Part shown: positions 44,898 to 54,774 of the stretch, piece after piece
Layout of the letters: every line of letters starts with the position of its first letter
How positions within the stretch are numbered: the stretch's first letter is position 1
DNA from: Alphaproteobacteria bacterium UBA1301
Lineage (GTDB): Bacteria; Pseudomonadota; Alphaproteobacteria; Micropepsales; Micropepsaceae
Reading direction: 5' to 3'
Length of the DNA stretch: 64,000 nt
NCBI GenBank assembly: GCA_002307725.1
Contig: DBUB01000018.1
Location: 1 to 64,000, forward strand
The notes under the pieces: generated by a model
What the model was told of the DNA's origin: nothing
What the model saw: the letters and a program-made list of their open reading frames with translations, nothing else
Database searches by the model: none
Program-made: the position numbers and the translations under genes

Positions 44898-45419
44898 TCA
44901 GGCACGCGGGATGAAGTGCAACGCGGCAGCATTCATGCAGTAGCGAAGGCCCGTCGGGCGCGGTCCGTCGCCGAAAACGTGACCGAGATGGGCATCGCAC
45001 AACGCACACGACACCGCCGTGCGCCCTTCGAACAGGGATGTGTCACGGGTCTCGCGCACGTTCGTTTTGGCGATGGGTTGGAAGAAACTCGGCCAGCCGG
45101 TACCGGAGTCGTATTTGGTTTTGGAATCGAACAGTGCCATGCCGCAGCCGACGCAGCGGTAAAGCCCATCACCATGATTATCCCAGCCCGGACCGGTGAA
45201 GGCGCGTTCGGTACCGGCGTGCCGTGTCACGTCATAAGACAGCGGCGGAAGCAGCTTACGCCAGTCTGCGTCGCTGCGTTCCACCTTGGGCAGGCGTTTC
45301 TCACCCAGCCGCTGGCCGGAAGACGAGAATTCCGTGATCACGACCGTCGCCGCGGCCCGGGATGGCCATATAGATGTTGTGGCTATTGTTGCGGTCGCTA
45401 ACAGTTGGCGTCGCGTCAA
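44898..45419 (-). CDS. msrB: Exported peptide methionine (R)-S-oxide reductase MsrB
   Basis: The partner enzyme for the R form of methionine sulfoxide. The 173 residues begin with a signal peptide that has two arginines (MTRRQLLATATIATT), a possible twin-arginine signal. Zinc cysteines are in CVGC and CALC, and the catalytic cysteine is in GLRYCMNAAAL. It forms a two-gene unit with msrA. Confidence 0.92.
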   Translation of the reverse strand: MTRRQLLATATIATTSIWPSRAAATVVITEFSSSGQRLGEKRLPKVERSDADWRKLLPPLSYDVTRHAGTERAFTGPGWDNHGDGLYRCVGCGMALFDSKTKYDSGTGWPSFFQPIAKTNVRETRDTSLFEGRTAVSCALCDAHLGHVFGDGPRPTGLRYCMNAAALHFIPRA

Positions 45420-45482
45420 GCGCTCCTCCAGTCCCCGCTGGTTGATTATGTGGGGACTGGGCCGGGCCTTGGCAAGGGTGAT

Positions 45483-46640
45483 TTAGAGGCGAACCACTTT
45501 CATCGCCCCGGAGGCGGGCCCATTCACCACCTTAAAATCGGAGCGGCCGATCAGGCGGCCATCGATGGACACGACATCCACCCGCCACAAGCCGGCACCG
45601 ACATTGGACTTGTAGGTATAGCCGCGATAGCCCTTGTCACGGCCGCCATGCAGCGTGTTGGTAAGGCGCTGCACCGTTTGCCAAGCGCCAGCACGCTCGT
45701 CGTAATGCTTCCAGACGTAATAGGTGGTGGTGTTGAGATCGACCGGTGCGAACACCGCGCCAAAGACGATCACCGGCTTGCCAGCGTCGATATGAATGGC
45801 CCGCGGCGAACCGAAATTGGACAGCCACGCTTGCGGCTCTTCAACCGCTTGATAATAGGTGCTCTTGGCGCGCAGAAGGCTCGCATCCGGCTTGGTTCCG
45901 ACGCAGCGGATAACGCCCTTCACGGGCACACGGCAGATCGAATGATAGACGCCGGTCTGCTGCATCGCGAGCGGCAGTGGCGGCAGCAAGTCGAGAAAAT
46001 AGAGCCCGGTGACGAGCGCATAAACCGCAACCCCACCGCCAGCGATTTTCCATTTCACCTCGCCAAGCTGGGCAACGCTGAGTTTTCCGAGCAGCCACAA
46101 AAAGCCCGCAAAAATCAGCACCGCCACGATGCCGCTGGTCAGGAACATCGCCTGGCCGATGGAATGGGTGAAGACCGGCAGCATGAAGGCGCAATAGGAA
46201 AACAGCGCGAAGAAGAACAGCGTCGTCGTGAAGATCAGGCGCGCGTGATACTGCTTGAACACCTCGTTGCCGATGAAGATGGCGCCCAGTACCAGGAGGA
46301 ACGGCCACGATCCGGCGAGCACGCCGCTGCGGGCGTAGAACACCAGAAAGGCGCTCCACAGACTGCCAAGCACAAACTGCGTCAGCGCGGGAAGATAGGA
46401 ACGCAACTTGACGACGAATTTCGCCTCCCACTCCTGATGCGCTTCGAGCCAATGCAACAGCGCGATCGAAATCGCCGCCACGCTCAAATAAACGATCAGC
46501 AGCGTCTGGGTCACCGGATGGTCGACGCGCCCATAGGTGAAGAAGTCGAATCCGAAACCGCCGGCCATGGCCGCCGCCGAAAGATGGCGCTCATAGGTCT
46601 TGAGCGTGGTCATCCAGAGTTGAATCGGCGGCTTGAACAT
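45483..46640 (-). CDS. DUF2914 domain membrane protein
   Basis: A 385-residue protein. The N-terminal two thirds has about seven hydrophobic segments. The C-terminal part (about 250-385) is soluble and ends with GLWRVDVVSIDGRLIGRSDF, typical of the DUF2914 family, function unknown. The start at 46640 is one of several possible; the frame continues to 46742 but without membrane or signal features. Confidence 0.72.
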   Translation of the reverse strand: MFKPPIQLWMTTLKTYERHLSAAAMAGGFGFDFFTYGRVDHPVTQTLLIVYLSVAAISIALLHWLEAHQEWEAKFVVKLRSYLPALTQFVLGSLWSAFLVFYARSGVLAGSWPFLLVLGAIFIGNEVFKQYHARLIFTTTLFFFALFSYCAFMLPVFTHSIGQAMFLTSGIVAVLIFAGFLWLLGKLSVAQLGEVKWKIAGGGVAVYALVTGLYFLDLLPPLPLAMQQTGVYHSICRVPVKGVIRCVGTKPDASLLRAKSTYYQAVEEPQAWLSNFGSPRAIHIDAGKPVIVFGAVFAPVDLNTTTYYVWKHYDERAGAWQTVQRLTNTLHGGRDKGYRGYTYKSNVGAGLWRVDVVSIDGRLIGRSDFKVVNGPASGAMKVVRL

Positions 46641-46745
46641 GGGGGGCAGCGTAGATCGGGTTGCTGGCCGTGATAAGCGCATCGCATCGTCGCGCGAAGG
46701 TGACCCCGCGTCGCGCGCGGTGCTTTCGCCCAAGGTCCTCAAGAA

Positions 46746-48050
46746 TCAGGCTATTTTTACCATGGTGAGGCGCGGCGTCAGCCCGTGGATGGCAATGACC
46801 GCCAGGAAATAGATCGATCCGGCGACGATGAAGACCGGCGTATAGGCGCCTGTCGCCTTCAACACCTCGCCAACACCGAACGCCATAGCGACCCCGCCGA
46901 GCGCGCCCGCGGTGCCGCCGATACCCGAAACCGAGCCCACCGCCTCTGCCGGAAAAGTGTCGGACGGAATGGTGTAGAGGTTGGCCGAGAACGCCTGATG
47001 CGCCGCGGTGGCAAAGCCGATGATGATTGCCGTCGCCCACATGTCATGGACATAGAGTGTTGCAAACGCCACTGGCAGCACGCAGAAGGCGCATAAGAGC
47101 ATGGTGAGCTTGCGCGCCATGTTCGCCGTGGCACCGCGCGCGATCATCGACGACGACAACCAGCCACCTGCGATCGAGCCCATGTCGGAGATGATATAGA
47201 TGATGATGATCGGCGCGGCGATGTACTGAACCTTGAGGTGGTAGGTCTCGACAAAATAGGACGGCAGCCAGAAGGTATAAAAGTACCACACCGGATCGGT
47301 GAGGAACTTGCCGAGCGCAAACGCCCAGGTTTCCTTGAAGAAGATCAGCTTCAGCCAAGGCACGCGCGCCATCGGCGGCGGCCGGTCGCTTTCAATATAA
47401 GCGAGTTCCTCGGCGGAAACACGGGTTGTCTCGTGCGGGCTATGATAGCTGATCGCCCAAATACCGAGCCAAATCACGCTCAAGGCGGCGGTCGCCACGA
47501 AGGCCCAGCGCCAGCCCAGGGTCAACATCACCAACGGTACGATCACTGGCGTCAGGATAACCCCGACATTGGTACCGGCGTTGAACAGACCCACGGCGAG
47601 CGCGCGTTCCTTCTGCGGAAACCATTCGGCGACCGCCTTCAGCGCAGCGGGGAAATTGCCGCTTTCACCGAAACCAAGAGCGGCTTGCGCAAATTTGAAT
47701 CCGGTCAGTGACCCGACCAGAGAGCAGGAAAGATGGGCGCAGCTCCAGATCAGAACCGCGATGGAATAGCCGAACTTGGCGCCAATCCGATCGATCAAAT
47801 GGCCGAACACGACATAGCCGATCGCGTAGGCCGTCATGAACCAGCGCACGATGTCGGCGTAATCTTGGCGGTTCCAGTGGAACGCGCCCGACAGCGTCGG
47901 CTGCATCAGCGCGATGGTCTGGCGATCGACGTAATTGAAGGCTGTGGCGCAGAACAACAATGCGCAAATCAGCCAACGGTGCCAACCGACGCGCTTGACC
48001 TGCCCTGGGGACGACAGCAACCCCACGGACGAGCGATCCGTGCTACCCAT
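46746..48050 (-). CDS. MFS transporter, hexuronate (ExuT) type, second copy
   Basis: A 434-residue permease with about 12 membrane segments, sharing with the gene at 41348 the stretches NYVDRQTIALMQP (YVDR), FGHLIDRIGAKFG and GNFPAALKAVAEWFPQKERALA. It is likely a uronate or aldonate importer. Start 48050 is chosen for an AGGGGG site 11 bases upstream. It lies 47 bases after the FAH-family enzyme gene on the same strand, so both are probably one transcript. Confidence 0.85.
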   Translation of the reverse strand: MGSTDRSSVGLLSSPGQVKRVGWHRWLICALLFCATAFNYVDRQTIALMQPTLSGAFHWNRQDYADIVRWFMTAYAIGYVVFGHLIDRIGAKFGYSIAVLIWSCAHLSCSLVGSLTGFKFAQAALGFGESGNFPAALKAVAEWFPQKERALAVGLFNAGTNVGVILTPVIVPLVMLTLGWRWAFVATAALSVIWLGIWAISYHSPHETTRVSAEELAYIESDRPPPMARVPWLKLIFFKETWAFALGKFLTDPVWYFYTFWLPSYFVETYHLKVQYIAAPIIIIYIISDMGSIAGGWLSSSMIARGATANMARKLTMLLCAFCVLPVAFATLYVHDMWATAIIIGFATAAHQAFSANLYTIPSDTFPAEAVGSVSGIGGTAGALGGVAMAFGVGEVLKATGAYTPVFIVAGSIYFLAVIAIHGLTPRLTMVKIA

Positions 48051-48097
48051 ACCTGATACCCCCTCTGTCACGACAGAGTATCGAGGCTCTGTCGTCG

Positions 48098-48922
48098 CTA
48101 GATGCGCGGCTTCAGCGGTGTCGCGACGCACTGGATCGCACCGAGACCCTTGAATTCCACCCGCGCCACTTCCCCTGGAAGCACGTCATGGATGCCCGTG
48201 ATGGCACCGGTGGTGATAAACTGACCCGCCTTCAACGGACGCCCCCACTTGGCGCAAACTTCGGCGACGAAACGCAAGGACTCGAGCGGGCCGCCCGGAA
48301 CATTGGCCGCCATGCCGGTTCCGACCGATTTACCGTCGATAAACGTTTCGCACGTGAGTTCGGTAAGGACGCGCTCACGCCAATTGGGGATTTCAGACCC
48401 AACGATAATCCCATTGTTGTTGCCGAAGTCTGAAACGACGCAGAGCGGGCCGATTTTGTTGATGGTGGCCAGCGGGCTGCCGGCCATCTCGACGCCGTAA
48501 ATCATCCGCTTGACCGCGGCAATGGCATCGGCGGTCGACCAAGTGGTCTTGCCGGCGGGCGCATCCTCGCCGATTTCGAACATGTATTCGGCTTCGACGG
48601 CCGCGAAACCGCCGACGAACATGCCGTATTCCACCGTGCCGCCGGGCGCCGCATAGTGCACATCCTTGCGGAACACTGGGCCGGAAATCGCCTTGTAACC
48701 CAGAACCGAAATGAGGTGGGGAGGCATCTTACCGATCTTCCAACCGGCGACTTCATCCGGGAAGATGTCGATGGCCGCATCCTGCACGGCATAGGCCGCG
48801 CCCAGATCAGGCGGCAACGTGCCGGGAAAATCGGATAAAGCCGTGGCTTTCAGGCGCGCTGAAACAAACTCTTGTGCAATAGCTTCTGCAGCGGCCGAAT
48901 GCGGTTTCCGGACTGCCTCCAT
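48098..48922 (-). CDS. Fumarylacetoacetase/2-keto-4-pentenoate hydratase family enzyme
   Basis: A 274-residue protein of the FAH superfamily, MhpD-like branch. Typical features are AYAVQDAAIDI, GWKIGK, EAEYMFEIG (metal-binding Glu pair) and GQFITTGAITG near the end. Members hydrate or cleave 2-keto acids, and here it may act on a uronate-derived keto acid; that link is inferred from the neighbouring transporter and operators. Start 48922 is preferred because the open frame beyond it runs through two operator sites. Confidence 0.82.
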   Translation of the reverse strand: MEAVRKPHSAAAEAIAQEFVSARLKATALSDFPGTLPPDLGAAYAVQDAAIDIFPDEVAGWKIGKMPPHLISVLGYKAISGPVFRKDVHYAAPGGTVEYGMFVGGFAAVEAEYMFEIGEDAPAGKTTWSTADAIAAVKRMIYGVEMAGSPLATINKIGPLCVVSDFGNNNGIIVGSEIPNWRERVLTELTCETFIDGKSVGTGMAANVPGGPLESLRFVAEVCAKWGRPLKAGQFITTGAITGIHDVLPGEVARVEFKGLGAIQCVATPLKPRI

Positions 48923-48982
48923 AACGTGCTCCACTCTACGAACGGGTGTTAATGCCGTAACAAATGCCCCTTCCGGAGCACA

Positions 48983-48996
48983 GGAGACCGGTTTAA
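48983..48996. promoter_or_regulatory. LacI-type operator, weaker (10 of 14)
   Basis: GGAGACCGGTTTAA, 15 bases before the stronger site at 48998-49011, upstream of the FAH-family gene. Confidence 0.45.
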
Positions 48997-48997
48997 A

Positions 48998-49011
48998 GGA
49001 AACCGGTGTCA
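48998..49011. promoter_or_regulatory. LacI-type operator (12 of 14)
   Basis: GGAAACCGGTGTCA against TGACACCGGTGTCA, 76 bases before the start of the FAH-family gene. Together with the site at 48983 it probably controls the FAH-MFS unit. Confidence 0.65.
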
Positions 49012-49583
49012 TTATCAACAAAGAGACAGACGCTGCGACGGTAAGCACCGGTAAAATCATCATGGTTACCGCCACCAGCCAGCCTTTCCGGCGGCCTTCA
49101 TGACCGGACTTGCGCGCCTGTCGGGCGCGCTATCCACGGACAGCTTTTGCGCCCTTGGCCGGCGGGCGCCGCCCCCCCCAAAAACGCCAAGCCCACCGAG
49201 AAAGTTATTGCGGCTGACTCGCAAACGACCTCAACGTCCTTTGCCGCCACCATGGCCATTCCTGTCGATGCGCAAAAAGTCCATGTCCCATGAGGTATGG
49301 CCGGCAGACGACACGTACCACAGCGAGAACTGCATCTCGCCCAACGGCACCACCCACGATAACGGAAGAACAGCGTGCCGCGCTGAGCGAAAATAAGGCT
49401 GGGCCAAAACGGCCACAAAACGTGCGAACGATTTCTGTACGGCGGCTTGCTGTTTGTCTCCGCGGGCCCCGCTTCCCGGAACTCGTCAGTATACGTCATA
49501 TATCGTCGGATGCGCCGTTTCGCGTGGATGTTTCGTGTGCTTTGCGCCGCACCAATTTTGATTCATGCCGCGTCCAAGGGCAT
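49012..49583. other. Gene-free stretch between FAH unit and receptor terminator
   Basis: No supported gene. The longest minus-strand frame (49098-49499) is rich in Cys, Arg and Trp with no recognisable pattern and looks like a shadow. The FAH promoter must lie near 49020-49080. Confidence 0.5.
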
Positions 49584-49617
49584 TAAAAAAATGCGCCGGG
49601 GAGGTAATCCCCGGCGC
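49584..49617 (-). terminator. Strong terminator of the TonB-dependent receptor gene
   Basis: On the minus strand a hairpin with 9-base perfect arms (GCGCCGGGG and CCCCGGCGC) is followed by seven T residues, 24 bases beyond the stop codon. Confidence 0.9.
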
Positions 49618-49641
49618 AATGTTGCTTAAGTGGAGAGAGGA

Positions 49642-52548
49642 TTAATAATCGTACTTGACACCGATGTAGAAGTCCGTGCCCGTCTGATGGTTGACGTACA
49701 TGTACTTGTTGCTGCTGTCATAATAGCCAGTGTACTGCTGCTGGCGCTGGTTGGTGATGTTCAACGCATCAAAGGTGATCATGAGATTTTCGCTGAACTT
49801 ATAGCTTGCAGACGCATCGACGTTGAACGTGTCGTTGCCCGCCTCGTAGTCGTTGTACGAACCCGGCAGAGTCATGAAGTAGTGGCTGCGATAGGCCACC
49901 GACATACGCGCCTGGAACACCGTGTCGTCGTAGTAGACGGTGGTGTTGTAGCTGTTACGCGACTGGTTGGTTAGCGCGTGGTAGGTGCAAGCCGTACCGA
50001 CGATGTAGCACACATGCGATTCCACGATCGTGGCATTTGCTGTGACGCCGAAGTCCTTGAACATACTGGGCAAGAACGTAAGCGGCTGTTGCCAGTTGAT
50101 TTCGATGCCGTCAAGCGTGCCGCCGGGGGTGTTGATTGCCTCGGTAACCGCCCAGTTCGACGTTGCGCAACTCGGTGTCGATCCGCAAGCGGCCTGAAGA
50201 CCGGCTGCGCCAATCGTCTTCGATACGCCCGCCACATAAGACGGGAGATTGTACACGACGTCCCCCGCCGAGTTCGGTGTAATCGTCGACTTGTAGGACG
50301 AAACGAAGGACCCGAGCTTCTTGTAGAAGCCAGCCACCGACAGCATTGCGCCTTTGCCGTAGTACCATTCGAACGCTAGATCGACGGCGTTGGCACGGAA
50401 CGGCTTCAGGCTGGAGTTGGCGATGTTGATGGAATGCGACGAACCGGAAACGCTGATGTAGTCGCCAGCGAGTGAACCGAGGTCTGGACGGCTCATCACC
50501 TGCGACATGTTTAGACGAACCAGGACGTCTTCCACCGGCTCAACAACGGCGTTCAATGTCGGCAGGAAGTCGTGATAGCCCGTGTTGGAGACCGTCGCCT
50601 CGAAAGTACCAGACGACGTAGCGCCATAACCCAGCGCACGGACCTGCGTATCAACGTAACGGCCGCCGATATCACCGCGGAACGGAATACCGTAGACATC
50701 GGTATCCCAACCCACCTGCAGCCAGCCACCGTAGTCGTTTTCCGTGACGGAGCGGTTGTTGCCGATATCCGGGCCAGGGCCGACCTTAAGTGTGTTCTGA
50801 TAATCCCACGCCTTCTGGGCCTTGTCGAAATCGACCACTAGCCACGACGTCGGCGTAACGCCCGAAACACCGCCCGGCAGCGAGATCGTCTTGGTGACGT
50901 CGGAGATCTTGGTGGTCAGGACCGTGTTGGCAAACGTGCCAGCGGTCGTACCCGAGCCGTAGAATGCCGCACTCGTCGACGTGCCGTAGGCGGACGCAAA
51001 AGTCTCGTAGTTCGTCGTGGCCGTGGTCGAGCCCTCACCGGTCGTCAGGCGATAGGACACGGTGCGGAATCCGAAGTTCTTGAAGTCGAGCCCGGCTTGC
51101 ACGGTCAAATAGTTGGTTGGTTTGTACTCAAAATTCCACGACGCCGCACGGAAGCTGTTGTAGTTCTGCTGCGGACGGCGGCGGAAGCTCGACACAAACC
51201 AGCAATTGGTGCCCGCCGTGCAGGAATTGGCGGACGGCGAAGTCGTCGGAAGATCGGCAGTCTTGAAATCGGCGCTGCCGTAGTTCAGTTCCGGCAGCCA
51301 GTTGTTGCCGTTGTTGGCGAAGTCGTAGCCGTAACCGCTGACGTTGTACAAATCGAGCATGATGTAATCCTGAACCGGATTACGATGATGCGATTCCGAC
51401 CAGCCCAGCTTGACGTTGGTCTTGAAGCTTTCGCTGAATTGGTGCGTGCCATCCAGGGTCACCTGCATGAACCGCGTATCGAGTTGGTCCATGCGGTGCT
51501 CGGTGCGAATTTTGGCGCCGCTCGCGCTCTTCAACACCGGCTGCCAGTAATAGGCACCCGCTTTTACGTATTGCTGATTGGAAAGCGCGCTCAGCGTGCC
51601 ATAGGAATTGGTCTGCATCTCGAGCTGTGTCTCTTCGCGCTGCGAAGCGAAGTCCGAGAACAGGCTGGAGAGCGTGAACAGTGTGTTGTCGTCCGGCTCC
51701 CACTGCAATGAGCCCGACATGCCGAGGCGCTTTTCGCCGGCGCGGTACAGTTCATAACGCGGCATGCGCGGACGGATCGGTGTGCCCGTGGTGCCTGTTG
51801 AGTCAACCGTTACGGTGGAGTTACCGCTGGCCGAGCTGCGCACCGTCGAGGCACCGGCTTCCAGGGTATGGCGAACAGTATAGGCAACCGAGAACAGAGC
51901 GCCGAAATGGCCGCCAAAGAAGGTATCAGAAACCAGCATCGACACCTTCGGATTGGCCGAGCCAGCAAAGTCGTTATAGCCTTCCTGAGCCGCAGCCGAG
52001 AAGACAAAGCGGTTGTAGTCGAACGGCCGCGCTGTACGCATGTCGACGGTGGCGCCGAGCGAGCCTTCTTCCATCGAAGCTGATGCAGACTTCGACACCG
52101 TCAAACCGCTGAACAGTTCCGAACCGAACACGTTGAAGTCGAAGGAGCGACCGCGGTTGGTACCGCCCGATGCGTCGGAACCACCAGCCGTCGACATTGC
52201 TTCCAGGCCGTTGATGCGAACGCGAGAGAACAGTGGGCCAAGGCCACGAACGGTGATCTGGCGGCCTTCGCCCGCATCGCGGTTGATCGCAACACCCGGG
52301 ATACGCTGCAGCGATTCAGAGACGTTCATATCCGGGAACTTCGCAATGTCCTCGGCCATGATCGAGTCGGTAGCACCGAGCGCACTACGCTTCATGTCCA
52401 TCGCCTTTTCGAGGCTGGCCCGGTAGCCGGTAACGACAACCGTTTCCAGGTCCTGTGCGAAAGCGGCGCCACTCGCGCCGACCACGGCCATCAGTGCAAC
52501 CGCGGACGCGCCGAGCTTAAAGCTCGCAGTCAAATTTTTGTTCAACAC
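49642..52548 (-). CDS. TonB-dependent outer membrane receptor
   Basis: A 968-residue receptor. Signal peptide at about 1-31 (ending GAAFA), TonB box ETVVVTG right after it, plug domain with NVSESLQRIPGVAI and RVRINGLE, then a 22-strand barrel ending in aromatic FYIGVKYDY as required by the BAM machinery. The size and plug type fit carbohydrate receptors of the Caulobacter/Xanthomonas kind. The start is GTG with GGGAGGGA upstream. Two operators lie at 52658 and 52680, so it is likely the importer of uronate oligomers. Confidence 0.9.
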   Translation of the reverse strand: MLNKNLTASFKLGASAVALMAVVGASGAAFAQDLETVVVTGYRASLEKAMDMKRSALGATDSIMAEDIAKFPDMNVSESLQRIPGVAINRDAGEGRQITVRGLGPLFSRVRINGLEAMSTAGGSDASGGTNRGRSFDFNVFGSELFSGLTVSKSASASMEEGSLGATVDMRTARPFDYNRFVFSAAAQEGYNDFAGSANPKVSMLVSDTFFGGHFGALFSVAYTVRHTLEAGASTVRSSASGNSTVTVDSTGTTGTPIRPRMPRYELYRAGEKRLGMSGSLQWEPDDNTLFTLSSLFSDFASQREETQLEMQTNSYGTLSALSNQQYVKAGAYYWQPVLKSASGAKIRTEHRMDQLDTRFMQVTLDGTHQFSESFKTNVKLGWSESHHRNPVQDYIMLDLYNVSGYGYDFANNGNNWLPELNYGSADFKTADLPTTSPSANSCTAGTNCWFVSSFRRRPQQNYNSFRAASWNFEYKPTNYLTVQAGLDFKNFGFRTVSYRLTTGEGSTTATTNYETFASAYGTSTSAAFYGSGTTAGTFANTVLTTKISDVTKTISLPGGVSGVTPTSWLVVDFDKAQKAWDYQNTLKVGPGPDIGNNRSVTENDYGGWLQVGWDTDVYGIPFRGDIGGRYVDTQVRALGYGATSSGTFEATVSNTGYHDFLPTLNAVVEPVEDVLVRLNMSQVMSRPDLGSLAGDYISVSGSSHSINIANSSLKPFRANAVDLAFEWYYGKGAMLSVAGFYKKLGSFVSSYKSTITPNSAGDVVYNLPSYVAGVSKTIGAAGLQAACGSTPSCATSNWAVTEAINTPGGTLDGIEINWQQPLTFLPSMFKDFGVTANATIVESHVCYIVGTACTYHALTNQSRNSYNTTVYYDDTVFQARMSVAYRSHYFMTLPGSYNDYEAGNDTFNVDASASYKFSENLMITFDALNITNQRQQQYTGYYDSSNKYMYVNHQTGTDFYIGVKYDY

Positions 52549-52657
52549 GTATTCCCTCCCTCGCTGCTGTCGTGACGACGGCTTTGTTATCCGCTTTTCG
52601 ACAGCGTCGGCTTCGATGTTTCCCCTAATTAAGACGCCGGAAAAACACCACCGGCGC

Positions 52658-52671
52658 TGACACCGGTGTCA
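52658..52671. promoter_or_regulatory. LacI-type operator, perfect palindrome
   Basis: TGACACCGGTGTCA, fully self-complementary with a central CG, the usual form of LacI-family operators. It lies 110 bases before the receptor start codon. Confidence 0.75.
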
Positions 52672-52679
52672 AACCTCTT

Positions 52680-52693
52680 TGACACCGGTAGCA
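52680..52693. promoter_or_regulatory. Second LacI-type operator of the receptor gene (12 of 14)
   Basis: TGACACCGGTAGCA, 22 bases from the perfect site (start to start), roughly two helix turns, so two repressor dimers could bind on the same face. Confidence 0.65.
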
Positions 52694-53057
52694 CCCCGAA
52701 CATACGATCTTCCAGGTCACAGCCACAAGGTGGGTTATGGCCAAAATACGGCAATAGTGGCGACGCGATGTAACAGAGCAACACCTTCAAACACTTACTG
52801 ATAGCGTTACCGCGGAGCAACCTGCTGAAGTGGCGTCCGAAAAGCCACGCCCGTTGGGCCGTCTCACATTCCGGCAATCGTCGAAGTCGCGTAAAAATAG
52901 CCCCAAGTAAACCTTAACTCCCTGAGCACACTAACTTTTGTCGGCCCAATATTGCCGTTGGGGCGCAGTTGTGAACATGCTCGCATGGCGTTCTGCGCCT
53001 CATCAATTAACGTCAATGGCGTTTGGAAACCTGGTTTGAAACGGGAGGGTTGAAGGA

Positions 53058-54620
53058 ATGACAACGGTGTCAAATCGGCGCGGCGTTTTACAAGGACTGG
53101 CTGGGGTTGCCGCTCTGGCGACCCCTACCGCAGCCCTGACGCCTAAAGCCGCACCCATCGCCCGCACTAACGCCGGTCGGGTAGAAGGTGTGACCGCGGA
53201 TGGCATCCATGCCTTCAAGGGTATCCCTTACGGCGCCGACACCCGCCGCACCCGCTTCATGCCGCCGGCGTCTCCTAAGCCCTGGCGCGGGGTGAAGAAG
53301 GTGCTGGCTTACGGCCCGGCCTGCCCGCAAGGGTCCGAAGAGCCGAACCAGAGCGAAGATTGTTTGGTCCTCAACGTTTGGACGCCGGCCTTGCGCGACG
53401 GCGGCAAGCGGGCCGTGATGTTCTACATCCATGGCGGTGCCTATTCGAACGGCTCGGGCTCGGCCGCGATCACCGACGGCGTCAATCTGTGCAAGCGCGG
53501 TAATGTCGTGGTGGTGACGATCAATCATCGCCTCAACGCTTTTGGCTATCTGTCGCTTGGTTTGCTCAGTGAGCGCTTCGCCGATTCCGGCAATACCGGT
53601 CAACTCGACATCCTTCTTGCCCTTAAGTGGGTGCAGGAGAACATTGCCGAATTCGGCGGTGATCCCAATACGGTGATGGTGTTCGGCCAATCCGGCGGCG
53701 GCGCCAAGATCGCCACGCTGATGGCAACGCCGGGTGCCCGCGGCCTGTTTCATCGCGCCACCACCATGAGCGGCCAGCAGGTTACCGCCTCTGGTCCCTT
53801 GCATGCGCGGGAGCGTACCGAAAAATATCTGAAGGCGCTGGGCATCACGAAACTCGACGATTTGCAGACGATCGCCACCGCCAAGCTGGTCGCCGCACTT
53901 GCCACTGTCGATCCCATCATCGGCTCTGGCGGCCTGTATTTCGGCCCAGTTCTGGATATGCGCGTCCTGCCGCGTCATCCGTTCTATCCCGATGCACCGG
54001 CGCAAAGCGCTGCGATCCCGATGATGATCGGCAACACCCATGACGAAACCCGCGCCTTCATCACCGATCCGGGCGTCTACAAGCTAACCTGGGAGGCATT
54101 GCCCGAGCGCTTGGCCAAAAATCTGCGCGTCGACATCCTGCCGTCGCTCGTCATTGAGCAATATAAATCGTGGTTTCCCGGCATTGCGCCGACTGATCTT
54201 TTCTTCCTCGCCACCACCGCGGGACGCTCCTGGCGCGCCGCCATCATTGAGGCCGAGTTGCGCGCTGCGGCCGGCACCCCGGCGTTTGCCTATCAACTCG
54301 ATTTTCCGTGCCCGGACGATCACCGCCGCGCCCAGCACATGACCGACATCCCGCTCGCTTTCGACAACACCGACAAGCAAGGCGCCATCACCGGTAACGA
54401 CGCGCGCGCCCGCGCCATGGCGGCAGTCGTCAGCGAAACCTTCATCGCCTTCGCCAAAACCGGCAATCCCAACAACAGACTGTTGCCCGCTTGGACGCCT
54501 TATAGCCTGGAGAAGCGCGAGACGATGCTCTTCGACCTGCCGCCCCATCTCGAAAACGATCCGCGCGGCCGCGAGCGCAAGCTGTTCGAGAAAGTACCCT
54601 TCATTCAGCAAGGGACGTGA
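53058..54620 (+). CDS. Exported type B carboxylesterase
   Basis: A 520-residue alpha/beta-hydrolase of the carboxylesterase type B family. The N terminus SNRRGVLQGLAGVAALATP looks like a twin-arginine signal. Family motifs are EDCLVLNVW, FYIHGGAY (oxyanion hole) and the nucleophile elbow FGQSGGGAK (active Ser). A late His in AQHMTDIPLAF may complete the triad. In this context it could remove ester groups from pectin fragments (inference). An operator overlaps its start codon. Confidence 0.87.
   Translation: MTTVSNRRGVLQGLAGVAALATPTAALTPKAAPIARTNAGRVEGVTADGIHAFKGIPYGADTRRTRFMPPASPKPWRGVKKVLAYGPACPQGSEEPNQSEDCLVLNVWTPALRDGGKRAVMFYIHGGAYSNGSGSAAITDGVNLCKRGNVVVVTINHRLNAFGYLSLGLLSERFADSGNTGQLDILLALKWVQENIAEFGGDPNTVMVFGQSGGGAKIATLMATPGARGLFHRATTMSGQQVTASGPLHARERTEKYLKALGITKLDDLQTIATAKLVAALATVDPIIGSGGLYFGPVLDMRVLPRHPFYPDAPAQSAAIPMMIGNTHDETRAFITDPGVYKLTWEALPERLAKNLRVDILPSLVIEQYKSWFPGIAPTDLFFLATTAGRSWRAAIIEAELRAAAGTPAFAYQLDFPCPDDHRRAQHMTDIPLAFDNTDKQGAITGNDARARAMAAVVSETFIAFAKTGNPNNRLLPAWTPYSLEKRETMLFDLPPHLENDPRGRERKLFEKVPFIQQGT
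53059..53072. promoter_or_regulatory. LacI-type operator overlapping the esterase start codon (13 of 14)
   Basis: TGACAACGGTGTCA begins at the second base of the ATG. A bound repressor here would block transcription downstream of the promoter. Confidence 0.6.
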
Positions 54621-54774
54621 TTTCGGGCCCGCTTTTGCGTATCCGCAAGCGCTTACTGCGCCTGGCACGGGTGCCACTGCGGCATCGTTCCGCGGGGCGC
54701 GCGTGCGGAATTAGGATGCTCCGCGACAACGCCAAGGCGCTATCATGACGGCACAAGCGCGGGAGAAAACAACA

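Larger units (their letters stand above)
52549..53057. other. Divergent promoter region, receptor and carboxylesterase
   Basis: About 510 bases with no gene. It contains the operators at 52658-52671 and 52680-52693 near the receptor side. The middle and right part (52700-53040) is AT-richer and probably contains the esterase promoter, but no clear -35/-10 pair stood out. Confidence 0.6.

Noticed and set aside
48923..49075. N-terminal extension of the FAH-family enzyme to 49075
   Set aside because: It would place two operator sites inside coding sequence; the ATG at 48922 gives the normal family N terminus.
49098..49499. 133-codon minus-strand frame before the receptor terminator
   Set aside because: No ribosome binding site, odd Cys/Trp/Arg-rich composition and no domain.
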